DNA from: Emiliania huxleyi CCMP1516
Lineage: Eukaryota > Haptophyta > Isochrysidales > Noelaerhabdaceae
Length of the DNA: 64,000 nucleotides
Reading direction: 5' to 3'
NCBI RefSeq assembly: GCF_000372725.1
Contig: NW_005195584.1
Span: forward strand, 198,246 to 262,245
Position numbers and translations under genes: made by a program
Shown here: one piece after another, positions 21,501 to 32,050 of the stretch
Position numbering within the stretch: position 1 is the stretch's first letter
How the letters are laid out: every line of letters starts with the position of its first letter
The notes under the pieces: generated by a model
The model's database searches: none
The model's input: only the letters and a program-made list of their open reading frames with translations
Told to the model about the DNA's origin: nothing

Positions 21501-24470
21501 GAGCGAGGCGCGCGCACGGAGGCGATCCCCGGGGGCGGCGGCGAGGCTGGCGTCGAGGCCGAGCGTCAGGTCGAGCGGCGCGAGAAGGAGGCAGCGGCTG
21601 CTCGTCCCCACCTGACCGGCCAGCGGCAGCACCGAAAGCGGCGCCCTCCATGCACTCAGCCGCAGGAGCTCCGCCTGCGCCCGCCCCACCTCGAGGTCAA
21701 AGCAGGCCAAGCTCCCGCACGCGCGGCTCACCGCCACCCCCGGCCCTCGCGCCGCCTCGTCGCCCCCGGCCGCAGGAGCGGCACGCCCTAGCCGTGCGCA
21801 CGTCACCAGCCGCTCCGCTCGCAAGCAGACTGCGCGCGAGCCGGCCGAAGCGGGCTCGAGCAGCAGCAGCCACACCGGCGGGGTCAGCCGCGCGCTGAGC
21901 TCCACACTGAGGCCCGATTCGGGACGCATCGAGCCCACCGCACGGCGCAAGACCCGTGCAGCGTCGTCGCCGCGCGAGCTCGCACCGCGGCCGCCGCGGC
22001 CGCGGGCGGCGCTGCTCGCCCCAACCGCCTCCTCCCCCCTCCCTGGCAGCTCGAGCGGGCCGCCGCCCACGTGCGAGGCCGTCGCGAGGCCGGCGGCGAC
22101 GAGCGCACCGACGCGGCTGGCGGTGGCGTGGTTGGCGAGGAGCTGCAGCTGCTCCGAGTTGTGTGCCGAGACGCGCAAATGCGACGCCCCGTCATCGCCG
22201 CCGTCGGGAGGCTCCCACTGCCAGCTCGCGCTCAGCTGCCAGCGCGAGCCGCGCCGCGCGTCGTCCGACCGCTCGACGAGCAACGGGAGCCACTCGCGCA
22301 CGCCCGCCGCCACGAAAGCGGCGCGCGTGTCCACCTCGAGCGGCGGCATGAGTGGCCGGCTCTCCTCGGCCGGAACGTGCATGAGCGAGGATGCAAGGGG
22401 CACGCCGCCGCCGCCGCCGCCCGCCGCGCGGCCGACGAGCTCGACCTCGAGCGTCTTGAAGAAAGCGTCGGCCGAGTAGGCTGCGCTCGCGACGCCAAAG
22501 TTCAGCCCGCACGAGGTCAGGGTCGCCTGCAGCGCCGCCGGACCCGCCTGCGTGCTGCCACCGGCGGCGTCGGGGTCAGCGTCCGCGGCGAGCGCCTCTG
22601 ACGGCGCGTGCAGCACGAGCACGAGCTCGGAGATCAGGAGGCGGCCGTGCAAAGAGAGCCGCTCCGACAGCCTCTGCGGCTCCTCGTCGCCCTCCTCGAG
22701 TAGCTCGGCCAGCGCACGCCTTTGCTCATCGCTCAGCACATCGTCCCGGCCGCCTCGTGCCGCCCCGGCGGCCTGGGCGGGCGGAGCGGAACTGCTCTTC
22801 CAACCGCTCCACCAGCCGCCGCCCCCGCCGCCACTACCACCGCCACCGCTGCCGCTACCGCTGCCACCGCTGCCGCTACCACCGCCACCGCTGCCGCTAC
22901 CGCTGCCACCGCTGCCGCTGCTGCCGCCGCCCGCAGCGGCGCCGACAGCCGCGCCGTCGCTGCCGCCGTGGTTGCCCTTGCCGCCGCCCTCTCCGCCGCT
23001 GCCCGCCGCGCCAGCGACCTCTGCGAGCTGGTCGAAGAGGTGCAGCTCGCGCGCGGATAGCGCAGAGCGCAGCTGCGAGAAGGAAACCTCCTCGGCGTCG
23101 CTCAGCCCGCGCCCGGCCGCGAGCTGCTTGGCGCGCAAAGCGACGTATGCGCGCCGCTGCCTTGCCCGCGCCGCGATCTGCGCCCACGTGAAGGGCTCGT
23201 CGCGCGACCGGATCGCCCAGCGGACGGCGTCGGTCGCGTACCGCCACCAGGCGCGAGGGTGCGACGATGGGCGGCAGCCGAGCCGCGGCCGGAAGCGCCG
23301 ATGCGCCTCGAGCCGCTCGAAGGCGCCGAGGTAGGCGGCGCAAGCGGCGAGGTGCGCCACGTCCGCCAGCTGCAGTCGCAGCGTGACGCGGCCGGCCTCG
23401 AGGCTCGCGGTGTGGCGGGGGACGGCCGCTCCGCCCGCTCGCTGGCCCTCCCTCCGGCCCTCCCTCTCGCCCTCCCTCGCAAGCGGCACGCCTCCGAGCG
23501 GGGCGGTCGACACCTCGAGCGCGAAGGAGAGCGGGTCGAGGAGGCAGGCGTACGCGTTGAGCCGCATCGCCGCCGGAGCGTCGACGGCGAGGCCTATAGC
23601 GAGGGTGCGAGATGCTCCGCCGCACGCCCTCCTTCTTTTGCCGCCCGAGCGTCGGCCGCGGGGCGGCCGGACGACTCGAGCCGGGAGCGAAGCTCGGCGG
23701 CGGTGAGGCGGCCGCGAGAGGGACTGGGCGGCAGCGCCGCCGCAGGCAGCACGTAGGCGCACAGGGCGCACACCAGCGCCTCGCGCTGTCGAAACGGCTC
23801 CTCGTCGGCCGACTGCTTGACCGCAGCTTGCGGCTCGTTGGCCTGCGCCGCGGGACAGACTCGACTGAGCGCGGCGCGAGGCGTGGCGCGAGGAAGGGTG
23901 GGCGGCAGGCAGAGACACCGAGTCGACGTGCGCCGGATGGAACCAGAGCGAGTCCATCGCGACCTCGACGCCGAAGGGGACGGAGGAGTGCGAGTAGTCC
24001 TCGAGGCGGACCACCGCCGACGTCACGACCACCTGCAGGTTGTGCAGTACCCGCTCCATCAGCCGGTCGACCCAGCCGCTCTTGTCGGCCCCGCCCGCCT
24101 CCGGCGAAGGAGCGATCGTGCCCGCCAGCGCCTGCAGCTCCCGCTCCTTGCGCGCAGCCAAGCGGCTCGCCTCGAGCGGCTCGTCCCACTCATCCTCACA
24201 CACGGGCGCGACCAGGAGCGAGAGGCGGTGCACGCGGATCACGACGCTCTCGGTGCGCAGCTTGCTCCACGGCACTGAAATCTCCAGCTCTCCCACCTCT
24301 CCTCCTCGCACCGTCACAGGCAGCCCGAGGCTGTCGAACACGTCCGGCCGCAGCTCGACGCCGCGAATAACCATCGTGCCGCCGCTAAGGTCTAGCTTGC
24401 GCTCATTCTTCTTCACGTAGGGACCGATCAGCCGCTCGAGCAGCGCCTCGGCGACCCAGGAGACGACCAT
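12766..24470 (-). CDS. VPS13: VPS13-family bridge-like lipid transfer protein with tandem GRAM domains
   Basis: Four exons (23919-24470, 23626-23842, 16697-23593, 12766-16619) join in frame to 3,839 residues. Introns of 76, 32 and 77 nt are all GT-AG. VPS13 proteins bridge membranes at contact sites and carry lipids along a hydrophobic groove. The chorein N-terminus is clear: MVVSWVAEALLERLIGPYVK, then VELRPDVFDSLGLPVTV and VPWSKLRTESVVIRVHRLSL. A Gly/Ser linker lies at about 447-520. Adaptor-binding (VAB) repeats are seen in APLWLVNETGLPLSYRV and PRYRLVNRTGISIAL. Two GRAM-like domains sit at about 2324-2441 (CALPANDP to LIPLGKLTAIQK) and 2457-2582. A Pro-rich run is at about 2912-2955. The C-terminal block GLFHGLTGIVAAPMRGARDG with GLGKGLAGVALKP is the conserved VPS13/ATG2 segment, followed by a PH-like end. 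The 32-nt intron is unusual. Confidence 0.9.
15414..15560 (-). repeat. CCG-rich triplet run coding polyproline in VPS13
   Basis: A GGC/GCC triplet array (plus-strand view) reads as two long Pro runs in the VPS13 frame. It lies between VAB-type repeats and is probably an expanded linker. Confidence 0.85.
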
Positions 24471-25279
24471 TCTTTCAATTCAATCGGTCGGGTGGTGAGT
24501 CGGCTCTTCGTTTATGCATGCATTGCCCCGGTTGGCAGGATTCAAGATTTGCGGCGCACAGGTGACCCTGATGATGCTGATCTGTGATCTGTGATCTGTA
24601 AGGGTCCGCCCGCAGGCGCATTTTGTATACCGAGGCGGTGCCCGGTGCCGAACCTGTCGGACCTTAAGACAGCATTGTAGATCCCTGGGCGAGGGTGGTG
24701 GCGTCCCCGTCGGGAGGGGCTGTCTGGGGGGCGCCCTCCCACCGTCACCTCACCAGCGTCCCGGTGAGTACGGCGATCAGAGCTCCCCCGTTCGTCAGAC
24801 TTCCCCGTTGGAGGTAGGCCGCTCGTCTAGCCAATCAGCCTTAAGCGAGCGGCCTGGCCGTTGGAATGGCCGAGGTCGGTGGACTTGCGTCCTCGCATCG
24901 GTCGTGGTTACAAGCGGCGTTATGAGCAAACAAGTTACCATCCACGAAACACATTCCTCAGGAGGGGGGAGGTCTATATGACCTACCTAGTTGTCCGGCA
25001 TGCGAGGCCGAGGGCAACCATGCTCGGCGGGACGGCGGGCCGGAATTCGTGGTGTTCTTTTAGTAAAACTAGCAGGCTGGCTCGCTAGTGGAAAAGGTTT
25101 ACTGCAAGGTCCGTATGGCTCACCGTGTAGTCGGCCTTTCTTTCTTTCTGCCGCGTTCGAGAGCCCTGCTGCTCGATGTTTTCTTTCTTGTGTGTTGTTT
25201 CCGTCGAGCGAGAGGTGTGAGAGGGGGGAAGGGGAGAGGGAGGGAGGGAGCGAGCGAGCGAGCGAGCGAGAGAGAGAGA

Positions 25280-25377
<98 letters not shown>

Positions 25378-25396
25378 GAGGCACGCCGCACCCACA
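24471..25396. other. intergenic with hairpin and GA microsatellite
   Basis: Between the VPS13 5' end and the rubredoxin-like gene 3' end. A short stem (GGCCGCTCG / CGAGCGGCC, about 24816-24854) and the GA array are the only structures seen. No gene is recognised. Confidence 0.5.
25242..25375. repeat. GCGA then GA microsatellite
   Basis: GCGA tetranucleotides pass into about 55 GA units with one GTGA interruption. It lies about 20 bases beyond the stop codon of the rubredoxin-like gene. Confidence 0.95.
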
Positions 25397-25443
25397 TTAG
25401 AGCAGTGGATTGTTGAGCGGGTCGAAGTCGTCGCCCAATGATG

Positions 25444-25474
<31 letters not shown>

Positions 25475-25573
25475 AGACGCCGGCGGGGAGGCCGGCGGCG
25501 GCGGTGGGGCAGCGGCGGCTGGGGGCGGCGGAGCGGCGGCCGGAGGCGGAGGGGACGCGCGCGGCGGTGGCAT

Positions 25574-25613
<40 letters not shown>

Positions 25614-26257
25614 ATCGGCGGCGGCGCGGGAGCGTCCAGCTCGATCTGCTCCGTAGTGTAGACAAAGTCCGGGTCGTTGGCGCGCGCTTCGATCGCGCGC
25701 GGGTCGTCCAGCGAGTTCATGTCGAAGAATGCCTCCTTTGGCGCTCCGCAACTCTGGCACTTGTAGTCGTCCGGGAAGAACTTGCCCTCGCGGCCGCGCG
25801 CGGGGAAGATGGTGAACGAGCACTTCTCGCACTGGAACTCGTGCAGTTCCGCCTCCTCCTGCTTGCTCGAGGCGAGGTAGCGCGAGTCGGCCATTTCGAG
25901 GAAGGCCTTACGGAAGCCGCCCTTGATGATGGCCTTGCGCACGAGCGCGAGCATCAGCACGAAGAGGCCGATGACGGAGCCCTGCGGCTTCGGCCAGATC
26001 TGCACTCCACCAAGGTTGATGTTGAGGGCCGACGGATCCTCAGTCTGCACCTTCTTGGCCGTTGCCGTCGACGCGAGGAGCTGACTGTTGCGCACGCTGA
26101 CGCGCACCACCCGCTCGGCGCCCTGGTCGGCAGCCAGGAGCGTGCCGCACGACCTGCGGTGCTCCCGCACGACGAGCGCGGCGATCGTCCGCGGCCTCTG
26201 CAGCGCCAGCGGCGAGAGCCCGATGAAGGGCGCCACCAAGCATAAGGCGAGAGCCAT
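25397..26257 (-). CDS. plastid-type rubredoxin-domain membrane protein with polyproline tail
   Basis: Single-exon frame of 286 residues. Residues 1-20 look like a signal peptide (MALALCLVAPFIGLSPLAL), followed by an Arg-rich presequence, which suggests secondary-plastid targeting. A membrane span lies near 93-111 (GSVIGLFVLMLALVRKAII). The rubredoxin iron site follows: FQCEKCSFTIFPARGREGKF and YKCQSCGAPKEAF, with cysteines at 143, 146, 167 and 170. Plant and algal membrane rubredoxins of the RBD1/ENH1 type support photosystem assembly or redox protection. Usually the rubredoxin precedes the membrane span; here the span comes first. The last 90 residues are mostly Pro and Ala and end DDFDPLNNPLL. 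The polyproline tail is unusual and may be an expanded triplet array. Confidence 0.75.
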
Positions 26258-27059
26258 TGCGGCCGTGGAGATCTCTCAAGTTCGGGCTCACACCGCGTAC
26301 CCGGGACCCGGTACTCGAGTACCTCGCTGACATGCGCGCGCCGTCGAGCCTACGGCGGGCGCGCTGCGGCCGCACGCCAAACCAAAAGTCGTAGTGCCAC
26401 GGTGTGCGGCCTAGATTCAGCACACGCACCAGAGAGTTGTGTGTGTTGTCGCACCCAGCCAGCCAGGTATGCCGCGCGGCGCGCTGCCCGCAGGGCAGCG
26501 CCTGCCCGTAAGAACACACACTTCGGACGTTCGTCCTATAAAGGCTCCGAATGAGTGCATCGTAGTTTCTTTTTGGTCCTCTACGTTGTGAATTTCCTTT
26601 GAGACCTTTCGTCACCTCCACCGATAGAGGTGTCAGGCTGTGTTATTTCAAGAACAGAAAACACGGACCAGACGGCAGACAGACAAAATAACCTCCAACT
26701 CCCTCAGTCTCTAGGACTCCCCTCTCAATGACCACCTCTATGCACATTCGAGGTGGCCTTATCTTATGGAGGGAAGTGCTAGAATCATCATCCAGGAGGG
26801 AGGGCCCCCCCCGCCCGACCCGCGGATACTCCCTCTCGCGCCGGTTCGGCACGCGGGAGATTGCCACGTGGACGGAGGGGTTATTTTGCGAGGTGGAGGC
26901 CGACCTCTCAAGCAAGCTCGAGAGGCTTCGGATACCGGGGCTATCAAGAAAGATATATTGCGCCCTTTCTCCTCAACGGCTATCCCTGCTTCGCAAACGG
27001 ATTTCTTTTGCACGGACCAGACGGCTCCATCACTGGTGAGTCGGGCCGGTCGCCACACG
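26258..27059. other. intergenic
   Basis: Divergent 5' regions of the rubredoxin-like (minus) and DUF2358-like (plus) genes. A short palindrome (GGTACTCGAGTACC, 26310-26323) is present. No further coding sequence is recognised. Confidence 0.45.
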
Positions 27060-27734
27060 ATGCAACGCCTCGTCCCTCGCCCATCCGCGCGAGTGTCGTC
27101 GGCGTCCCAGCGCCGCCCGCCTGCTCACGCCCTCGTTGACGCCGCGCGCCTGCTCACGCCCTCCAAAGCTTTGCCGTCGACGTCTCACGCCTGCGCCGTT
27201 CCCGTGCGCAAACCCGCCTCCGACTTTCACCTCCGCCGAGGGCGTGTCATCGACGTGCTCCGCGAATCGTACCCGCGCCTCTTTCAAGAGCGCCCCGACA
27301 TGTCGATTTACGCGAGGAACATCGTCTGCTTCCGGGCTGACGGCGGCGGGCCGAGGGTCCGAGGCATTGCTGCCTACACACGCATGTTCGACGCGCTGCA
27401 CCTCTCTCGGCGCACCATGGTTGCCGCGGCGGAGCTGCAGCACAGGCTGCACGTGTGTGACGATGACACCATCCGCGTGCGGTGGGCCGCGAAGATCTGG
27501 CTGCGCCTGCCCCTCCCTCGCGCTTCGCCGCTACACGTCGACGGCGTGAGCGTCTACCTGCTCGACTCGAATGCGCGGGTGGTGGTCCACCGCCTCGAGT
27601 TTGTGGACGTGCTGCACGACGGTCGATCTGCAGCAGAGGGCGCTGCTCAGCCGCTCGCGGGTCCGTTGCCGCTGCCTCTCGTCTCGTGCGGCCGCGAGGG
27701 CGACTCGCGGCTACCGCTGCGAGGCGCTGGCTAG
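27060..27734 (+). CDS. DUF2358 / NTF2-like protein, probably organellar
   Basis: Frame of 224 residues from the ATG at 27060. The N-terminal 55 residues are rich in Arg, Ser, Ala and Pro and could be a transit peptide. The core matches the plant/algal DUF2358 pattern: VIDVLRESYPRLFQERPDMS, then IYARNIVCFRADG, a VRGIAAYTRMFDALHLSRRT helix, DDTIRVRWAAKIWLRLP, and a terminal VDGVSVYLLDSNARVVVHRL strand. DUF2358 has an NTF2-like cone fold and is widespread in chloroplast lineages, with no firm biochemical role. The longer in-frame start at 26766 is less likely because that extension has no protein character. Confidence 0.7.
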   Translation: MQRLVPRPSARVSSASQRRPPAHALVDAARLLTPSKALPSTSHACAVPVRKPASDFHLRRGRVIDVLRESYPRLFQERPDMSIYARNIVCFRADGGGPRVRGIAAYTRMFDALHLSRRTMVAAAELQHRLHVCDDDTIRVRWAAKIWLRLPLPRASPLHVDGVSVYLLDSNARVVVHRLEFVDVLHDGRSAAEGAAQPLAGPLPLPLVSCGREGDSRLPLRGAG

Positions 27735-27999
27735 GAATCTGGGCAAGGCCAAGGGTTTGTAGGTGCTACGGTAGTCGAAACGGTAGGTCCCCGGAGGGCA
27801 GGAGAGGGGTGTGTAAAATGTTACTGCGCAGGCCTGGCCGCAAGTCGGAACACAGCTCATGTGTTTTGCGTGCAGACTGCAGTCAGAGTCCGATCGAGTG
27901 TCGTGAGTTACGAGTCGTGTTGGGTTGTTACCCGGAGAGAGGAGGGGAGGTGTATGGTTTAGAGGGGGGAAGCTAGGCGGGCTCGAGTCACCAGTAAGC

Positions 28000-29574
28000 C
28001 TAAACCCTCTCGACGGCTGGCCCGCTCGTCCCGTTGGTTCCGACAGCCGGCGTCCCCTCAGGCACCCCCTCTCCCTCACTCCTACACCTCGGGCTCGGTG
28101 ACACAGCCCGCGGCGGCGGCGCGGCGGCGGCCGGAACCGGCGCTGCAGGCAGCGCAGCGGCGACATCGGTGACGCTAGCTCCCAGCGGCACTGCGCCGTC
28201 GACGAGGGCGGCGTTCATCTCGGTCACGCGGTGACGGCTCGTGCGGCCGCACGGGCACACCGCCTTGGCAACGCGGCGCCTGGCTTCGCGGAGCCTGTCC
28301 AATAGACCCCCGCAGCGGGCGCGGCAGAAACGGCTGCTGCGCGTGCGGCGGCCTCGCGTGCTGCACGCATAGGCGGCGACGCAGAGGCCGATTGCGGCGA
28401 GGCTCGCTGCGGCGGCGGTGGCGGTCGTGCGGTCGGCCGGGCGGCAGCAGCAGTCGAAGTGGTCGCACTGCTCGTCAATCCACAGGCCGGGCAGCGTGGC
28501 GGGCTCCTCGAGCAGCCGGAGCAGCGCGGCCTGCATCGAGACGCCGCCGCACCCGCGCAAGAAGAAGTCACCGCCGAGGCTGTCTGCGTGGCGGTGGCAG
28601 CGGCTCGAGTAGACGTAGCGCTCGCCGACGGCGAGGCTACGCGCGAGCGCCGCCGTCTCGTCTGCGAACCGCCACGCGAAGGCCTCTTCCTCCGGGCCCG
28701 ACGGGCGGCAGCCCCAGTGGCCGCAGCCCCCAAAGTCGTTGTCGAGCTGGTAGGTGTCAAACTGGGAGCCGACGGCGAGGTAGGGCGTGCGCACGGAGAG
28801 CAGCCGGTACGCGCCGAAGAGGCACCTCCACAGCTCGTCGGCGTGCTCCTCGGCGCACTCCTCGCCGAGGTGGGTGACGTTGGCGAACGACGCGACGTTG
28901 GCAGTCGCGTTTGCCAGGCCGAAGAAGCTCTTCCTGGTCGACGCCCACGGCCGGAGGGGCGGGTCGTCGAGCCACATCGCAGAGTCGATGAGGCCGCGCA
29001 CCTCGACGCGCCGCCGCGCCTCTCGCGGGAGCGGGAGCATGCCGCGCACGTAGTCGAGGTGCACCATCGCGCCTCTCGCGCCCGCAGACACGCCGCCAAA
29101 CAGAAGACGCGCGCCGGGCCCGAGGCCGCGCGTGGTCACCAGGTCGTGCAGCACCGCCCGCACGACCGCGGCGCCGCGGAACTCGAGGCCAAACGCGGCG
29201 GCGTCCCCCATGTGTGCATCCGAGGTGCAGTACGGCACGAGAATCTTGTTGGCGGCACCGAGCCGAGGGTGCGGCGATGCGAGCACGCCCGTCGCCTCGC
29301 GCTCCGCCGGCCAGGCTCGCGAAGAGCAGAGGTGCGAGGAGCGCCGCTCCCCGCCGCAACGCTCCTCGCAGCTCGGCGCGTCCCAGCACCAGCCGCCGCT
29401 GAGCAGCATCACAATCCAGTCGCCGCTCTCCGCCGCGGCGGGCTGCCAGTAGTAGCCGGCGGGAGAGCCATCGGAGCAGAGCGCATCGGCGTAGGCGGAG
29501 AGGCTGTGGAGCCGCATCGTGGTCGCAGGCGGGTTGGACGCAGCACAAGCACAGCAAGCTCTGTGGCCGTGCAC
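28000..29574 (-). CDS. NOTUM/pectinacetylesterase-family carboxylesterase with C-terminal membrane span
   Basis: Single-exon frame of 524 residues; an inner Met at 29517 is an alternative start. Family blocks run in order: ALCSDGSPAGYYW, WIVMLLSGGWCWDAPSCEER, NKILVPYCTSDAHMGD, and the nucleophile elbow LLFGGVSAGARGAMVH (Ser in GVSAG). The acid residue is probably in SQFDTYQLDND and the histidine in CHRHADS. Many paired cysteines (CGHWGC, RGCGG, CDHFDCCC) fit an extracellular, disulfide-rich enzyme. NOTUM-type enzymes remove lipid from secreted proteins, while plant members deacetylate pectin; the substrate here is unknown. One span (ATAAAASLAAIGLCVAAYAC) and an Arg-rich cytosolic tail follow. 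No signal peptide is present at either start, so an upstream exon may be missing. Confidence 0.75.
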   Translation of the reverse strand: MHGHRACCACAASNPPATTMRLHSLSAYADALCSDGSPAGYYWQPAAAESGDWIVMLLSGGWCWDAPSCEERCGGERRSSHLCSSRAWPAEREATGVLASPHPRLGAANKILVPYCTSDAHMGDAAAFGLEFRGAAVVRAVLHDLVTTRGLGPGARLLFGGVSAGARGAMVHLDYVRGMLPLPREARRRVEVRGLIDSAMWLDDPPLRPWASTRKSFFGLANATANVASFANVTHLGEECAEEHADELWRCLFGAYRLLSVRTPYLAVGSQFDTYQLDNDFGGCGHWGCRPSGPEEEAFAWRFADETAALARSLAVGERYVYSSRCHRHADSLGGDFFLRGCGGVSMQAALLRLLEEPATLPGLWIDEQCDHFDCCCRPADRTTATAAAASLAAIGLCVAAYACSTRGRRTRSSRFCRARCGGLLDRLREARRRVAKAVCPCGRTSRHRVTEMNAALVDGAVPLGASVTDVAAALPAAPVPAAAAPPPRAVSPSPRCRSEGEGVPEGTPAVGTNGTSGPAVERV

Positions 29575-29730
29575 GATCGCGCGATTGCCCTTTACTGAAT
29601 TCTCCGCTGTAAGAAAATCGTCGTCACGTGCCGCGCCGCATTCCGCTAACTCGAGCGAGCCCAGGCAGGGCCGGGACGCTCCTCTTCACCGTGATGCTCA
29701 TCGCCATCATCGATCGTCACCACGACGTGT

Positions 29731-30863
29731 CAGAGACTATGGAGAGTTCACGTCATGACGGTTAGCCGCTGTCATGACGGTTAGCCGCTGTCATGACAGC
29801 TGCCAGCTGTCATACAGCAAACGACAGCGACAGTGACACCTACCTGTCACCAGCTGTCACCAGCTGTCACCAGCTGTCACCAGCTGTCACCAGCTGTCGT
29901 TGCTGCTGTCGTTGCTGCTGTCGTTGCTGCTGTCGTAACCATCCCCGACGGTCCAACTGTCACTGCTGCTGTAATTGCGCAGCTGTCATTCCTGCTGTCA
30001 TTGCTGCTGTCATCGCTGTCGTTGCTGCTGCTGTGCTGTCATTGCTGCTGTCATTGCTGCTGTCATTGCTGCTGTCATTGCTGCTGTCATTGCTGCTGTC
30101 ATGAGCACCCCCGCAGGACAGTGTGTGGTGCCACTAGCGAGAGAGACAGGACACTCAAGATATAGATGCATGCGCGCGAGAGCGCTCACTCGCACGCCCG
30201 ACGCCACATGAGAAGCCCTCTCAACAGTAGCCACGCACGGTCAGCAGCAGCGGGCGTGAGTCGGAGAATCTGCAAAACCCTTGCCCTCCTTCCTCCAGCA
30301 TGTGCCGTGATGGGCTCCAGCGCTGGTTCATCTGCCGCTCAAAAATCTCACGCGAGCGAACGGTGTCAATCCTCAGCCGCGAGGATTGGGACCTTGAAAT
30401 CCACGATCACAAGCAAACGCGCAGAGCATTGAGCAACACACCTCGGGTTGAACCTCTCAAGGTGCATGCTGTCACCGGCAGTCTGCATGCGCGCGTGTGG
30501 GCTGGAGGAAGGCACGGCGCGCGTGGCTGGCGTTCACTGTGCGAGTCAAAGCGCACCGGCCACGGTGGCCATTGCCGAGCCACAAGTGGCGTTGATCAGG
30601 AACTCTCATGTAGAGAGCTCTGCTCTGCTACAAGAAAGCAGGCTCACCCTACACAGAGAAATTCTGAGGCAGAGGAGCAGGAGTTTTGCAAAATGTGTGA
30701 GACGTACAAACGCTGCTGTGCAACAGGCGTTGAGAGCTACATCCACGCGCACCGGTGTCTTATTTTAGTCCATGGGGTGTACTGCACAGATGGGTGGGTG
30801 GGCGGTTGGGCCCGTTCACGAGGGCTATGGCTGCCTCACGGCTGTGCCTGTGGCGCTGCCTCG

Positions 30864-30920
<57 letters not shown>

Positions 30921-31213
30921 TCACTCGCGGGGCCCCGCGCTGACATTGTCACCGCCTGTCGTTGGCATTCACTGGCTTCACTGTCACTGTCACTATGGCT
31001 GTCACTGTTCCTGGTGCCTTTCACTCCTCCTTGGCAGCGGCTGGCTGTCACCAGCTGTCACCAGCTGTCACCAGCTGTCACCAGCTGTCACCAGCTGTCG
31101 TTGCTGCCGTCGTTGCTGCTGTCGTTTCGCAGCCGCTGTCATGACATATTGACCACGTCATGACGGTTAACAGCCGTTTTAACCGTCATGACGTGAACTC
31201 TCCATAGTCTCTG
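29731..31213. mobile_element. 1.48-kb TIR element built of CTGTCA-type repeats
   Basis: Perfect 34-base inverted ends: CAGAGACTATGGAGAGTTCA followed by CGTCATGACGGTTA at 29731-29764, and the reverse complement at 31180-31213. Inside, the block (CCAGCTGTCA)n then GTCGTTGCTGCTGTC occurs twice in the same direction (about 29850-29940 and 31045-31130). A CTGTCATTGCTG array (30035-30100) and a CTGTCG array (30862-30921) are also present. The right end carries its own hairpin (GTCATGACGGTTAA / TTAACCGTCATGAC). There is no transposase and no visible target duplication. It is probably a non-autonomous DNA transposon or foldback-type element. Confidence 0.8.
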
Positions 31214-31376
31214 AGCACTCCACCATCCATACTCTGCCGCGATCCCGGCTGCTGCGAGCACGGACGGCGCCGCCCGGTGCGCGCGACATGACCCCTGCCG
31301 TTCCCGCGCACACGCAGGGAGGAGGATGTGGAGTGTCAATGCGAAAGCACGACATATGAGCGCGCCCGCCGCCGCC

Positions 31377-31928
31377 ATGCAGCCCCGCCCCTTCCCGCCG
31401 TCGATTTCGTCGCCGTCCGTGCGCGCGCCGCCGTTCACTCCGCCGCCGTCGTCGCCCCCACTTCCGCCGCCCCCGTTTTGCGCCTCGCCGCCGCCGCCGT
31501 TCTCCTTCTTCCCGCCGCCCGCGCGCTTCCCTCAGTCGCGCGCGCGCGCGGCTCGCCTGCGTCGCCGCCGCCGCCCCTCTCGCCGCCGCTCCCCTCACAG
31601 CCTCGTACAAGGGGGTGCCGCCGTCGGCGCCACAGCCCTCGCTCGCTCAAACGGTGACCCTACCCCATCCCCCTCGGTACTGTCCCCGCCGGCGGCGGCG
31701 CCGCCGAGAAGGTACGGCTGCGCGCTCTGCGGCTCAAAGGACCACAACCTCACCACGACGAAGAAGGATGAGAGGAAGGTGACCTGCCCCTACCACAAGG
31801 AGTTCAAGGCCGTGATCGGCAAGAAGGGCGAGGTCAAGTTCGTCAAACTGACGTCGATGGAGAGGGCGGCGAAGCGGGCGGAGGAGGCGGCGAAGAAGGA
31901 GGAGGAGGGGGAGGAGGCAGGGCCGTGA
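31377..31928 (+). CDS. hypothetical Cys/His zinc-ribbon-like protein
   Basis: Frame of 183 residues from the ATG at 31377 (in-frame ATGs also at 31326 and 31356). The first 110 residues are Pro/Ser/Arg-rich, with runs such as PPPSSPPLPPPP and RLRRRRRPSRRR; they may be a presequence or partly intronic. The conserved-looking part is YGCALCGSKDHNLTTTKK then KVTCPYHKEFKAVIGKKGEV, which offers C-x2-C and C-x2-H pairs for a metal. A Glu/Lys-rich helix closes the protein (KRAEEAAKKEEEGEEAG). The CGS...TTTK...CP pattern is faintly like ribosomal protein L33, but spacing and one ligand differ. It is unrecognised otherwise. Confidence 0.45.
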   Translation: MQPRPFPPSISSPSVRAPPFTPPPSSPPLPPPPFCASPPPPFSFFPPPARFPQSRARAARLRRRRRPSRRRSPHSLVQGGAAVGATALARSNGDPTPSPSVLSPPAAAPPRRYGCALCGSKDHNLTTTKKDERKVTCPYHKEFKAVIGKKGEVKFVKLTSMERAAKRAEEAAKKEEEGEEAGP

Positions 31929-32050
31929 GCTGCGCAGTGAGAAGAGCGGCGGCGTAGTAGCGGTCGAGAGAGGAGTTGTTCTTCACACCGTGTCGGGAGG
32001 TGTCCGGCGACGAGGGGTCGCGACACACATCTCGCACGCGAGGTCGAACC

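Noticed and set aside
29833..30165. Frames of CHCCCH- and SPAVTSCHQL-type repeats
   Set aside because: They are translated CTGTCA and CTGCTGTCATTG satellite, not proteins.
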